Source: Verrucomicrobiales bacterium (GTDB lineage Bacteria > Verrucomicrobiota > Verrucomicrobiia > Verrucomicrobiales > DEV007). Taken from it: DNA of 22,263 bases. A program made the translations under genes and the position numbers. Shown in pieces: positions 1 through 7,859 of this stretch. Below the pieces are notes generated by a model. The model was not told where the DNA came from, did not search any database, and worked only from the letters and a program-made list of their open reading frames with translations. Every line of letters starts with the position of its first letter. Positions within the stretch are counted from its first letter, which is position 1. Location of the stretch: the NCBI GenBank assembly GCA_002708885.1, contig PAPL01000034.1, positions 14,838 to 37,100 on the forward strand, in the 5' to 3' direction.

Positions 1-365
1 ATGGTGATGTGGCTAACAAAATTGGAACTTATCTCAAGGCCTTGGCCGCACATGATAATGGAATTCCTTTTTATGTGGCGTTGCCTTCCTCTACTTTTGA
101 TTGGGAGGCAGCAGAGGGTGGTCATGACATTCCAATAGAGGAGCGTGACCAAGAGGAAGTTAGAAAAGTGGAAGGTTTGAATGATTCAGGAGAATTAATT
201 GAACTGGAGCTCGCGTTACCATGTGTTACATATGCTAATTATGCTTTTGATGTTACTCCGTCCAGACTTGTTACGGGTCTAATTACGGAGCGCGGTATTT
301 GCGATGCATCAGAAAGATGTGTTATGGAGTTATTTCCTGACAAAAAGAAACTTTGTGGGAATTGA
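1..365 (+). CDS. mtnA: S-methyl-5-thioribose-1-phosphate isomerase, C-terminal part (5' end outside window)
   Basis: Cytoplasmic enzyme of the methionine salvage pathway that isomerises 5-methylthioribose-1-phosphate to 5-methylthioribulose-1-phosphate. The gene enters from the left: the reading frame is open from base 3 and gives about 120 C-terminal residues, roughly the last third of a usual 340-370 residue MtnA. The GTG at 9-11 is an internal valine, because the preceding codons read Gly-Asp and complete the conserved GDVANKIGTYLKALAAHDNG segment. Further family signatures are FYVALPSSTFD, IPIEER and YAFDVTPSRLVTGLITERG near the C-terminus. The stop is TGA at 363-365, followed by 57 bp to tmk with no clear ribosome binding site or terminator. 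Identification is from motif recognition and is strong; only the missing N-terminus limits it. Confidence 0.93.
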   Translation, partial: GDVANKIGTYLKALAAHDNGIPFYVALPSSTFDWEAAEGGHDIPIEERDQEEVRKVEGLNDSGELIELELALPCVTYANYAFDVTPSRLVTGLITERGICDASERCVMELFPDKKKLCGN

Positions 366-422
366 TTAAATTGTTTTTATCGTGGTTCGACAAGTGGGCA
401 ACGACAAGCTATATCAATTATA

Positions 423-1064
423 ATGGCATTAGGCAGATTCATTAGTTTTGAGGGTTCTGAGGGGTGCGGCAAGTCCACCCAGATCAAGCTTTTATGCAAG
501 CGTCTACAAGGCATTGGGCATGAGGTTTTACTCACGAGAGAGCCTGGAGGAACTGATTTGGGAGAATGTATTAGGGAACTACTACAACATGCCCCTGAGG
601 GCGAGAACATGACTCCTGAATCAGAGCTTCTTTTATTTGCGGCAAGCCGTGCGCAGCTTGTGAGGGAGGTCATTAAGCCTAAGATAGATTCAGGCGCTTA
701 TGTCCTTGCTGATAGGTTTCATGATTCCACGACTATTTATCAGGGCATTGCACGAGGATTGGGGGGGCAGATTGTTTCATTGATGAATGATTTTGCGATT
801 GGGGAATGCTTGCCTGATTGTACGTTTTTATTGGACATAAATGTACGCGAAGGACGTGAGAGGGTTCGTGCCAGATCAGGAGGCAAAGAGGACAGAATGG
901 AAAGAGAGCCTGATTCGTTCTTTGAAGAAGTGCGGTCGGGATATCTTGAACTCGCAAATAATAACCCGGAAAGATTTGTTGTGCTTGATGCTTCCAAAAC
1001 CGCTCAAGAATTGGAGTTAGAAATATGGGACAATCTAGATAAAAAGTATGGCGTTGGATCTTGA
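423..1064 (+). CDS. tmk: Thymidylate kinase
   Basis: Phosphorylates dTMP to dTDP with ATP in the cytoplasm, an essential step of dTTP supply. The 213-residue length is typical. Motifs in order: P-loop GSEGCGKST at residues 11-19, TREPGGT at 38-44 (nucleotide-binding region), DRFHDST from residue 97 (the DR[YFH] motif that handles the dTMP phosphate), IYQGIARG just after it, and an Arg-rich lid region around RARSGGKEDRME. The ATG at 423 is the first plausible start and begins the beta-strand leading to the P-loop; no Shine-Dalgarno sequence precedes it. The last 17 bp overlap holB, so the two replication genes are probably translated in a coupled way. This tmk-holB order is common in bacteria and supports both calls. 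Confidence 0.96.
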   Translation: MALGRFISFEGSEGCGKSTQIKLLCKRLQGIGHEVLLTREPGGTDLGECIRELLQHAPEGENMTPESELLLFAASRAQLVREVIKPKIDSGAYVLADRFHDSTTIYQGIARGLGGQIVSLMNDFAIGECLPDCTFLLDINVREGRERVRARSGGKEDRMEREPDSFFEEVRSGYLELANNNPERFVVLDASKTAQELELEIWDNLDKKYGVGS

Positions 1065-2031
1065 TAGTGCTTTTGAATATTTAAAGAAATCGTTTTCTGC
1101 TGGACGGCTTTCTCATGCGTATCTTATTACGGGTCCTGCCGGTAGTGGGAAAAATGATTTGGCTTTACGATTGATTTCATTGATCAATAAATCTCCCCAG
1201 GAGCGATCCATGGCTGATGCGGTATCTGAGAATGTTCGGTTAGTGCAACCCGAGTCCAAGTCACGAAGGATTAAGGTGGGACAGATGCGTGACCTTGAGG
1301 AGATGTTCCATCAGAAAGTGACTAAGGGGTCATATAAGATAGGAATCGTTGAGGACGCTGATAGGCTTGGAGAACAGGCTGAGAATGCGTTCTTAAAAAC
1401 TTTAGAAGAACCGCCTGTGAATTGCCTGATGCTATTGATTACGGCATTCCCTGAGCAGTTGCTCGACACAATTATTTCTCGGTGCATCGAGGTTCCTATC
1501 ATGTCTTCTAGAGCAAATGTCGCTGATAATGAGTATGGTGATCGGCTCCGGGATTTACTTAGGTCGGTCCGTTTAGATTTAGGTGTTTCAGAAGCGCTAA
1601 AAATTGCTAGATCGTTTTCCGACATACTTAAAGATGCTAAGGAGCAGTCAGAGAAAGAAGAGGACAAGGAAAGGAAGCTAGAATCTCAATCATTTGCAAA
1701 GACAACTGATGGCCGCTGGTTGAAAGATCGAGAGGATTACCATAAGGCCATAGCGCAGTCACGCTATCTGGGAATACGATCTGATCTAATTGAAGTGCTT
1801 ATTTCATGGTTTGGTGACGCTCTTAGACATAAAAAAGGCTATACAAAGTTGGATCTTTTACAGCACTCTGAATTTACATTAACTCTATCTAATGAATTTT
1901 CGATAGATGAATTAATGGAGAGAATGAACTCATTAGAAAAATTGAGAGATGATCTTGGAACTAATGTTCAAGAATCCCTTGCAATTGAAGTAAGTTTCCT
2001 CAGGGCTTTTGCCGGCAATCAAAATGTATAA
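1048..2031 (+). CDS. holB: DNA polymerase III delta' subunit (clamp loader), divergent
   Basis: Subunit of the clamp loader that places the sliding clamp on primed DNA. The 327-residue protein opens with the delta'/gamma AAA+ fold: RLSHAYLITGPAGSGKN (P-loop at residues 29-36), IGIVEDADRLGEQAENAFLKTLEEPP (Walker B region and following helix, 98-123) and the SRC motif at 144-146 that serves as the trans-acting arginine finger. The P-loop ends Lys-Asn instead of Lys-Ser/Thr, and the four-cysteine zinc knuckle usually found around residues 50-65 is missing. E. coli delta' also does not hydrolyse ATP, so this is compatible with function. A charged stretch rich in Glu and Lys lies near 195-215. The gene starts inside tmk (17 bp overlap) and a 39-bp gap separates it from the glycerate kinase ATG. 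Confidence 0.88.
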   Translation: MALDLDSAFEYLKKSFSAGRLSHAYLITGPAGSGKNDLALRLISLINKSPQERSMADAVSENVRLVQPESKSRRIKVGQMRDLEEMFHQKVTKGSYKIGIVEDADRLGEQAENAFLKTLEEPPVNCLMLLITAFPEQLLDTIISRCIEVPIMSSRANVADNEYGDRLRDLLRSVRLDLGVSEALKIARSFSDILKDAKEQSEKEEDKERKLESQSFAKTTDGRWLKDREDYHKAIAQSRYLGIRSDLIEVLISWFGDALRHKKGYTKLDLLQHSEFTLTLSNEFSIDELMERMNSLEKLRDDLGTNVQESLAIEVSFLRAFAGNQNV

Positions 2032-2070
2032 GCTGGAAAGAATTATTTGCCCAAGCTTATCTAATTTGTG

Positions 2071-3189
2071 ATGCGAATATTAATTGCGCCAGATAAATTC
2101 AAGGGAACAATGAGCGGTTCTGAAGTGGGGGATGTGATTAAAGGTGTATTAAAGAAGCACGAGTGCCGAGTCGTTCCTGTGGCAGATGGAGGAGAGGGGA
2201 CGGCTGAAATAATAGGAAATGCACTTGGTGGGCAATGGGTCCATTCTAAAGTCATTGGGCCGTTAGGTGATTCGGTCGATGCCGGTTTTTTTCTGGTATG
2301 TGATGATTGTGGTGGTGGAACTGCTGTAATAGAAATGAGTTCGGCTTCTGGTATTGCTTTGATTAATGGTAAGAATTTGGATCCTTGGATAGCATCTACT
2401 TATGGCACTGGTCAGTTGATTATTGAGGCTAGAAATTTCGGTGTTGACAGGATTATTTTAGGAATCGGGGGTAGCGCAACAAATGATGGGGGAGCAGGTA
2501 TGGCGCAGGCTCTAGGGGTTCGTTTTTTTAATGCGAATGGGTCAGAAATTATTGAAATCCCAAAACGGCTAATGGAAGTTGATCAGGTTTTTCCTGAAAT
2601 CAGATTGGATCTTCCTGAAATCATTGTTGCTTGTGATGTAGACAATCCATTATTGGGGAAGAATGGTGCCACTAGAATATATGGTGGACAGAAGGGGATT
2701 GCTGAAAAGGATATGGAAAGGCAGGAGAGTAGATTATTGAAGTTCGCGGACATTGTAGAGTCCGAGATGGGAAATGTCTGTAGAGATGAGCCTGGTGCCG
2801 GGGCTGCAGGCGGATTAGGATTTGGGCTCATGTCCTTTTGTGATGCGGAATTACAATCAGGATTCAATTTGGTGGCAGAGAGCATAGGTTTGGAGGAATT
2901 AATAGCTTCTTATGATTTGGTTATAACTGGGGAAGGTCGTATGGATTCTCAGTCATTGATGGGCAAAGCGCCTCACGGGCTTGCGAAAATTGCTAGGCGG
3001 CTAGGCAAGCCAGTCGTGGCCATCTGCGGTTCTGTCAAAGGAATTGAAGACCTTGAGGATGATTTTGATATTGTCATTCCTTTGGTTGATGAGAAAACAG
3101 ATATTCAGCAATCTATGTCTAATCCTCATAAGGTTTTAAAAAACAAGGTTGATTCTTGCCAACAAATGATTGAGCAATTGATATCGTGA
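2071..3189 (+). CDS. glxK: Glycerate 2-kinase, type I (GarK/GlxK family)
   Basis: Transfers phosphate from ATP to D-glycerate to give 2-phosphoglycerate, linking glyoxylate or sugar-acid breakdown to glycolysis. About 372 residues, normal for the family. It begins with the family hallmark RILIAPDKFKGT, followed by VPVADGGEGT, the glycine-rich LGIGGSATNDGGAGMAQALG block (about residues 130-149), and TGEGRMDSQSLMGKAP with KPVVAICGSV in the C-terminal half. A GTG directly precedes the chosen ATG (2068-2070); either could initiate and the difference is one residue. No Shine-Dalgarno sequence is evident. The stop overlaps the fabD start in a GTGA arrangement. A metabolic kinase between holB and fabD is an unusual neighbour, so its exact pathway cannot be read from context. 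Confidence 0.93.
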   Translation: MRILIAPDKFKGTMSGSEVGDVIKGVLKKHECRVVPVADGGEGTAEIIGNALGGQWVHSKVIGPLGDSVDAGFFLVCDDCGGGTAVIEMSSASGIALINGKNLDPWIASTYGTGQLIIEARNFGVDRIILGIGGSATNDGGAGMAQALGVRFFNANGSEIIEIPKRLMEVDQVFPEIRLDLPEIIVACDVDNPLLGKNGATRIYGGQKGIAEKDMERQESRLLKFADIVESEMGNVCRDEPGAGAAGGLGFGLMSFCDAELQSGFNLVAESIGLEELIASYDLVITGEGRMDSQSLMGKAPHGLAKIARRLGKPVVAICGSVKGIEDLEDDFDIVIPLVDEKTDIQQSMSNPHKVLKNKVDSCQQMIEQLIS

Positions 3190-4118
3190 AAAAATCTATC
3201 GTTCTTTTATTTGCCGGGCAAGGAGCCCAAGAAGTGGGCATGGGACATTCTTTGTTTGAGGTTTATCCGAGGGTCAGAGAAATCATAGCAAAGGCAGATG
3301 ATGAGCTGGGCGTTGAGCTTTCTCGTATAATGTTTAATGGACCTAGTGATGAGTTGACTCAAACTTCATGGTGTCAGCCAGCCCTGTATGTTCATGGCTT
3401 AGCATGTTGGGAAATCTTAAAAGAAAATTGCTCTTCTGTGAATCCCGTTGCTGCAGCGGGATTGTCTTTAGGTGAATTTACAGCGTACTCTGCGACAGGG
3501 TCATTCAGTTTTTCGGATGGATTAAAACTTGTAGCGAAGAGAGGAAAGTTCATGGATGAAGCATGTGCTATGACTGATGGATCAATGGCGGCTATCATAG
3601 GAGGTAATGAAGAGTCGGTGCGTGAACTTGCGGATAAATATGACGTTGATGTCGCAAATTTAAATGCTCCTGGGCAAATAGTAATATCAGGGTCTCGGGA
3701 CAAGATTCTTTGCGCTGCTAATGATGTTAAAAATTTTGGATGTAGGATGGGGAAGGTCCTTGAAGTGGCTGGTGCTTACCATTCTAGATTGATGCAGAGT
3801 GCTCAGGAAAAGCTTGCTAAGGAACTGGAAAACTTTGGTATTATTTTGCCGAGTTGCCCTGTTATTTCCAATGTTGAGGCGGAGCCGATTATGCAGATAG
3901 ATTCGATTAGGTCATCACTTGAAAGGCAAGTGACTGGATCAGTTCGTTGGTCCGATTCTATGGAATTTCTTTTGGATTCGTTTCCTGAAGCAACTTTTGT
4001 TGAATTTAGTCCAAAGCCTGTTTTGTCTGGATTAATGAGCAGGATACGACGAGATGTAGAGGTGCTGACGGTAACTGATCCCGAGTCTCTTGAGGAGGCT
4101 ATAACGGCTTTATCTTAG
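3186..4118 (+). CDS. fabD: Malonyl-CoA:acyl carrier protein transacylase
   Basis: Loads malonyl groups from CoA onto ACP for fatty acid synthesis. The 310-residue length is standard. Visible motifs: FAGQGAQ at residues 9-15, QPAL at 64-67, the nucleophile motif GLSLGEF with Ser94, NLNAPGQIVISG at 158-169, and GAYHS with the catalytic His199. The start is GTG at 3186, which overlaps the TGA of the glycerate kinase (GTGA), implying re-initiation coupling. No other fab genes are in the window, although a KAS-III-like enzyme of a separate block lies 8 kb away. The TAG stop (4116-4118) overlaps the stop codon of the opposing selB, so no terminator can lie between the two genes. Confidence 0.96.
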   Translation: MKKSIVLLFAGQGAQEVGMGHSLFEVYPRVREIIAKADDELGVELSRIMFNGPSDELTQTSWCQPALYVHGLACWEILKENCSSVNPVAAAGLSLGEFTAYSATGSFSFSDGLKLVAKRGKFMDEACAMTDGSMAAIIGGNEESVRELADKYDVDVANLNAPGQIVISGSRDKILCAANDVKNFGCRMGKVLEVAGAYHSRLMQSAQEKLAKELENFGIILPSCPVISNVEAEPIMQIDSIRSSLERQVTGSVRWSDSMEFLLDSFPEATFVEFSPKPVLSGLMSRIRRDVEVLTVTDPESLEEAITALS

Positions 4119-6034
4119 AGCTGATTGAGTGAGCGCAAATCACCTTCGCGCCTTGTTATTCCCTCCTTATCCAAGTGTTCCAGAAAGGGTATGACAATTC
4201 TTCTAGTAGTTCCTAGTGCTTTGCGAATCTCTGCGGCGGTCGATGGCCCATTTGAGGTTATGAAACTTTTTACTTTTTTTACTGAATTTTCGAAATGGGA
4301 GGATAAAAGTATCGCCTTATCGTCTAATTGAATTGCTTCTCCAGTTTCCAAGAGAAATTTTAATGCTGAAGAATCATCTTCATTTTGTACTAATTCTTTA
4401 GGGCTTGGCGGTTCTAGTGGATTCGAATTAAGGGCTTCACGTATCCGGTTACCTGCTAATTGTAATGTTTCTGGGAGCCTTGGTCGGTGGTCTTTTTTCC
4501 TTATTATTGTACCAGACCTGATGTAATCGTTGCCCTGTAGAGTTTCGACTAATATTTCGAATAATTTGGAGTCAGGTAGATGCTTTTTCATGAAACTTCT
4601 GAGCATATTTATATCAATGCCTGGAAGTTCTGGGTGCTTATTATGAATTGTATCAATTCTTTTGCCAGCTACCTCTATCAAATTAAGCCACCATTCTTTT
4701 TCAAATATCCAGGGCCCCGAACCGATGGAGTCAGTTTGTTCTAAGGCTTCATTGATTTGAGATTCCGAAAAGCAGGACTGCGTTAACAATTCGGCAGTGG
4801 GCAAGTATTGATCGCGGGCTATGAGAGATTGCAAAAATGATTTTGCACAGCCCAATGAGGAGGATCTGGCTTTAAGAAATGTTTCTTGTTTTTTTGTTCT
4901 GTAACTTCGACGGGGGGGAGTCGGGTCAAGGATGGACCCGCCGGCGATGGTGAACCTTTTTGACCAGTCTCTCAATACAAATCTGTCACCTGCATGTGTG
5001 TAAGTTGGTTTATCTAATCGTATTTCTGCGATTGCCTTTTGCCCTGCATCGAGTTCAATATTGTCGAAGAATAATATCCTTCCAGAGATGTTAGAACTGC
5101 AATGATGAAAACGAACTCTCTGAGCGTGTTTTATTTTACCGGCCTTGGAATCTCTCTCAATTCTTTCAACCAATACATGGATGCGCCGAGACGTTGTTCC
5201 TAAGCCCTCGATGGTGATCGTGTCGCCGCGTTTGACGCCGCTTCTAGATTTGCCTTTTCTGATTTCCATATCAGGTATATTAAGGGCCGTTCGCATGCCG
5301 GGCAGAGATTCTGAAACTTGGTTCTGGTGATTCTGGATTGAACGAATTGTAGTTTCAGATGATATGGGTTGAATGATTGCTTTCTGCCCTTTGGTAAATT
5401 TACCTCCGGTCATGGTTCCAGTTATCACGGTGCCTACACCTTTGGGAGAGAATGCTCGGTCAACAGACAGTCTCGGTTTTTGGATGTCTGGAGAATGAGG
5501 CACTTTTTTAATTTCTTTGATTAAAGCTTTTCTTAATTCTTCAATTCCATCTCCGATGAGTGCGCAGACAGGAATGATAGGTGCGTTTTCAAAGGCGGTC
5601 CCTTTCAAGGAGTCTGAAACCATTTCAGATGAAAATTCGATATCTTCGACTGAGTCGGACTTTGTCAATGCGACTACCGCGTTGCGTACATTTAAGTATG
5701 TCAAGACGTGAAGATGTTCTTCGGACTGAGGCATCCATCCATCATCAGCTGCTACGACAAACATTGCGACATCCACTGAGCCGGCGCCGGCAACCATATT
5801 TTTAACAAAATCCGCATGGCCGGGAACGTCTATGAGACCGAGGCTATAATTTTTTTCAGGATCATTGGGATCGTCCAATTGAAGGTGAGCAAAGCCAAGG
5901 TCAATTGTCATACCGCGAGATTGTTCTTCGGGTAGCCTGTCTGGATTGGTTCCGCTCAAAGCTTCTATCAGTGTGCTTTTTCCGTGGTCTATGTGACCGG
6001 CTGTTGCAACAATGTAATTTGAGGAGGAGCTCAT
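4115..6034 (-). CDS. selB: Selenocysteine-specific translation elongation factor
   Basis: GTPase that brings Sec-tRNA(Sec) to ribosomes at UGA codons marked by a SECIS element. The chosen start (ATG at 6034-6032) gives 639 residues, close to the usual 610-640. G1 GHIDHGKST is at residues 13-21, switch I EEQSRGMTID at 36-45, G3 DVPGH at 69-73 and G4 TKSD at 124-127 (TKxD is the form usual in SelB). EF-Tu-like beta-barrels follow, then C-terminal winged helices ending in TAAEIRKALGTTRRIVIPFL. The open frame runs 41 codons further upstream, but that part lies inside the lipoprotein gene and has no SelB similarity; the ATGA overlap at 6034-6031 supports the shorter form. No selA, selC or selD is present in the window. 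Confidence 0.95.
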   Translation of the reverse strand: MSSSSNYIVATAGHIDHGKSTLIEALSGTNPDRLPEEQSRGMTIDLGFAHLQLDDPNDPEKNYSLGLIDVPGHADFVKNMVAGAGSVDVAMFVVAADDGWMPQSEEHLHVLTYLNVRNAVVALTKSDSVEDIEFSSEMVSDSLKGTAFENAPIIPVCALIGDGIEELRKALIKEIKKVPHSPDIQKPRLSVDRAFSPKGVGTVITGTMTGGKFTKGQKAIIQPISSETTIRSIQNHQNQVSESLPGMRTALNIPDMEIRKGKSRSGVKRGDTITIEGLGTTSRRIHVLVERIERDSKAGKIKHAQRVRFHHCSSNISGRILFFDNIELDAGQKAIAEIRLDKPTYTHAGDRFVLRDWSKRFTIAGGSILDPTPPRRSYRTKKQETFLKARSSSLGCAKSFLQSLIARDQYLPTAELLTQSCFSESQINEALEQTDSIGSGPWIFEKEWWLNLIEVAGKRIDTIHNKHPELPGIDINMLRSFMKKHLPDSKLFEILVETLQGNDYIRSGTIIRKKDHRPRLPETLQLAGNRIREALNSNPLEPPSPKELVQNEDDSSALKFLLETGEAIQLDDKAILLSSHFENSVKKVKSFITSNGPSTAAEIRKALGTTRRIVIPFLEHLDKEGITRREGDLRSLNQL

Positions 6035-6606
6035 TTTGGCTGGGCGTTTTGAATTAATTCGATATTCATTGCGCAAATTGGACAGGATGCATATGTAGTC
6101 ACATTCCATTTGTGACCAATTAAATTTTTGGGTGGTTCTGCTGTTTCCTGTGTCCACCAGTATGGTTTTTTGAAATACTTGGTATATTTTTTTGGATGTC
6201 CAAGTATGCCGTTACTCAGAAGAATCACATGTAATGACTCGTGCCGTATGAGCCATTCTGGAATTTTTCCATCCGCATGAGCAAAGTATACGGCGGCCTC
6301 ATTCTCTGAGGCTTTCCAAGAAGTGAGACCTCCTTGAAATTTGTTGCGGATTTTAGCGACTGGCATGCCTCTCCAATCTTCATACTTCGCAGTGATTGGA
6401 TCATGTACTCTGATCGAGTTGCCCTTGAATCTCTTGCCTGTTTTAGTTTCGAGATCCCTAATCTGTGCCTTGATCTTAGAAGTGAGCCATTGGTTCGGCT
6501 TTTCATTACCTTTTGGCGCTATGAATGCGGGTTCACTGTATGGGTAATGACACCCGATGAGGGCAAACGCTATGAGTAGACCTACGGCTGAAATTTTCGG
6601 TGTCAT
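6031..6606 (-). CDS. Putative lipoprotein with an HExxH motif, function unknown
   Basis: I do not recognise the family. The 191-residue product has a lipoprotein signal peptide, with a hydrophobic stretch at residues 7-18 ending in ALIGC and lipidated Cys19, so it should be anchored in a membrane facing the periplasm. The middle is basic and aromatic. At residues 122-126 is HESLH, matching the HExxH zinc-binding helix of metallopeptidases, followed by NGILGHP with His137 as a possible third ligand; the spacing does not fit the metzincin consensus. CPIC at 175-178 near the C-terminus could hold a metal or disulfide. It is first in a two-gene unit with selB, overlapping it by ATGA. No Shine-Dalgarno sequence precedes the ATG; a 12-bp palindrome lies 15 bp upstream. 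Catalytic activity is inference. Confidence 0.75.
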   Translation of the reverse strand: MTPKISAVGLLIAFALIGCHYPYSEPAFIAPKGNEKPNQWLTSKIKAQIRDLETKTGKRFKGNSIRVHDPITAKYEDWRGMPVAKIRNKFQGGLTSWKASENEAAVYFAHADGKIPEWLIRHESLHVILLSNGILGHPKKYTKYFKKPYWWTQETAEPPKNLIGHKWNVTTYASCPICAMNIELIQNAQPK

Positions 6607-6786
6607 TAAAAAAACAAAACAGTGTTAACACTAGCACGAGATTTGTTCATGAAAAGCATTGGAGTTTCTTTCCATTATTAGTATGAATTAATAATACATC
6701 GTGGCATTATTTTTTCATGATAAGTTTTGTGTTTTATATTAATCGTAAATGCTACTTAAGTTAATTTTAGATATCTTTTTTATTAA
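6607..6786. other. Divergent intergenic region between the lipoprotein and dehydrogenase genes
   Basis: An AT-rich 180-bp gap from which transcription must leave in both directions. It holds the perfect palindrome AGTGTTAACACT (listed separately), an 8-bp palindrome TTCATGAA at 6646-6653, and an all-AT inverted repeat ATTATTA/TAATAAT at 6674-6695 with an 8-base loop. TATATT at 6735-6740 is a possible -10 box for the rightward gene, but its matching -35 (TTTTCA at 6712-6717) is poor. I see no tRNA, including no tRNA-Sec, and no small coding frame. Confidence 0.5.
6621..6632. promoter_or_regulatory. Perfect 12-bp palindrome, candidate operator
   Basis: AGTGTTAACACT reads identically on both strands and sits 15 bp upstream of the lipoprotein-selB start. 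In that position a bound dimeric regulator would lie in the 5' leader or core promoter of the leftward unit. No known regulator consensus is claimed; the symmetry is seen, the role is inferred. Confidence 0.35.
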
Positions 6787-7815
6787 ATGTCTCAGAGTGC
6801 TGTAGTTAATTTTGCGCCTGATCCGGGTTCTGTCGAAATTCGTGAGATTGATTTCCCTGAACCGGAGACTGATGAGGTCATTGTAAAAGTTGAAGCTGTG
6901 GGTGTTTGCGGAAGTGACATTCATCAGTGGCATTCTACCCATAGTTGGCCAGTCAACTATCCGGTCGTTTTGGGTCATGAATTTGGAGGAGTGATCACAG
7001 AAATAGGAAAAAGTATTAAGGGATGGAGTATCGGTGACCGTGTTGTTAGTGAAACGGCGGCGGTGATTAACCCAGACAGTCCCATGTCACGTAGAGGCTT
7101 ATATAATCTCGATAAAGACAGAAAAGGTTTTGGGTATGGAGTCGATGGTGCAATGACCAATTATGTGAAGACCCCGGCCAGATGTCTGCATAGAATTCCA
7201 GAAGGCATATTAATTGAGTGCGCGGCTCTGACTGAGCCTTGCTCGGTTGCTTATAATGCCGTGATCAACAACTCAAGTATTAATCCTGGGGATAGAGTCA
7301 TAGTGATTGGGCCTGGACCCATTGGGATACTGTGTTCTGTTTTTGCAAAGATGAGCGGAGCAGAAGTGGTATTAATTGGGTTAGATTCTGATTCTCATAG
7401 ATTGTCAGTGGCCCGTTCTGGATTTGGTCTTGAGACAATTGTTGGGGACGGTTCAGAATGGGCCTTCTCCCTCGATGGATTAGGCGTGGATGTTGTCATT
7501 GATGCGGCAGGTGTGAGTGATTCCTTGAGGGCTGCCATTGATTTGGTCAGACCCGCTGGGCACATTACTAAGGTCGGATGGGGCCCTGACCCTTTAAATT
7601 TTTCATTAGATCCATTAGTACAAAAGAATGTCACGTTACAAGGCAGTTTTAGTCATAATTGGCCAGTTTGGGAGAAGGTATTACAAATAATGAAAAGTGG
7701 AGAACTGGACATTAGTCCAATAATTGGTGGTACTTGGAATTTGAACGAGTGGGGTTCAGCTTTTGAATCAATGCAATCGGGCAGAGTGGTTAAATCAGTT
7801 CTAATTCCAGATTGA
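6787..7815 (+). CDS. Zinc-type medium-chain alcohol/polyol dehydrogenase (sorbitol/threonine dehydrogenase-like)
   Basis: NAD(P)-dependent oxidoreductase that probably oxidises a sugar, polyol or sugar-derived alcohol. It has 342 residues, usual for the family. The catalytic zinc site is intact: Cys41 in VGVCGSD, His64-Glu65 in LGHEFGG, and Glu150 in LTEPCSVAYNAV. The Rossmann glycine motif is GPGPIG at 175-180. The lobe that normally carries four cysteines for a structural zinc (about residues 90-120) has none; it reads TAAVINPDSPMSRRG and continues GLYNLDKDRKGFGYG. This suggests a member without structural zinc. The ATG at 6787 follows an AT-rich leader without a Shine-Dalgarno sequence. 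It is first of a three-gene set with an SDR and a TIM-barrel isomerase, 44 bp before the SDR. Substrate cannot be named from sequence. Confidence 0.88.
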   Translation: MSQSAVVNFAPDPGSVEIREIDFPEPETDEVIVKVEAVGVCGSDIHQWHSTHSWPVNYPVVLGHEFGGVITEIGKSIKGWSIGDRVVSETAAVINPDSPMSRRGLYNLDKDRKGFGYGVDGAMTNYVKTPARCLHRIPEGILIECAALTEPCSVAYNAVINNSSINPGDRVIVIGPGPIGILCSVFAKMSGAEVVLIGLDSDSHRLSVARSGFGLETIVGDGSEWAFSLDGLGVDVVIDAAGVSDSLRAAIDLVRPAGHITKVGWGPDPLNFSLDPLVQKNVTLQGSFSHNWPVWEKVLQIMKSGELDISPIIGGTWNLNEWGSAFESMQSGRVVKSVLIPD

Positions 7816-7859
7816 AATATTCATTGTAATAAAATCATGCTAGACACGAGGAATAAACA

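Noticed and set aside
363..425. mtnA TGA followed by an open in-frame path to the tmk ATG, which with selB present could suggest UGA readthrough into a fusion.
   Set aside because: Nineteen stop-free codons occur often by chance, the MtnA sequence ends at its normal place, tmk has its own start and standard length, and no SECIS-like hairpin stands out.
2068..2070. GTG as the glycerate kinase start.
   Set aside because: The adjacent ATG at 2071 is a stronger codon and family proteins begin at that position, though one residue of doubt remains.
6035..6157. 41-codon upstream extension of selB.
   Set aside because: It lies inside the lipoprotein gene, does not resemble the SelB N-terminus, and the ATGA overlap gives a natural start at 6034.
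6646..6695. TTCATGAA and ATTATTA/TAATAAT symmetric motifs in the divergent region as operators.
   Set aside because: They are short or wholly A/T and are expected by chance in this composition; only the 12-bp palindrome was kept.
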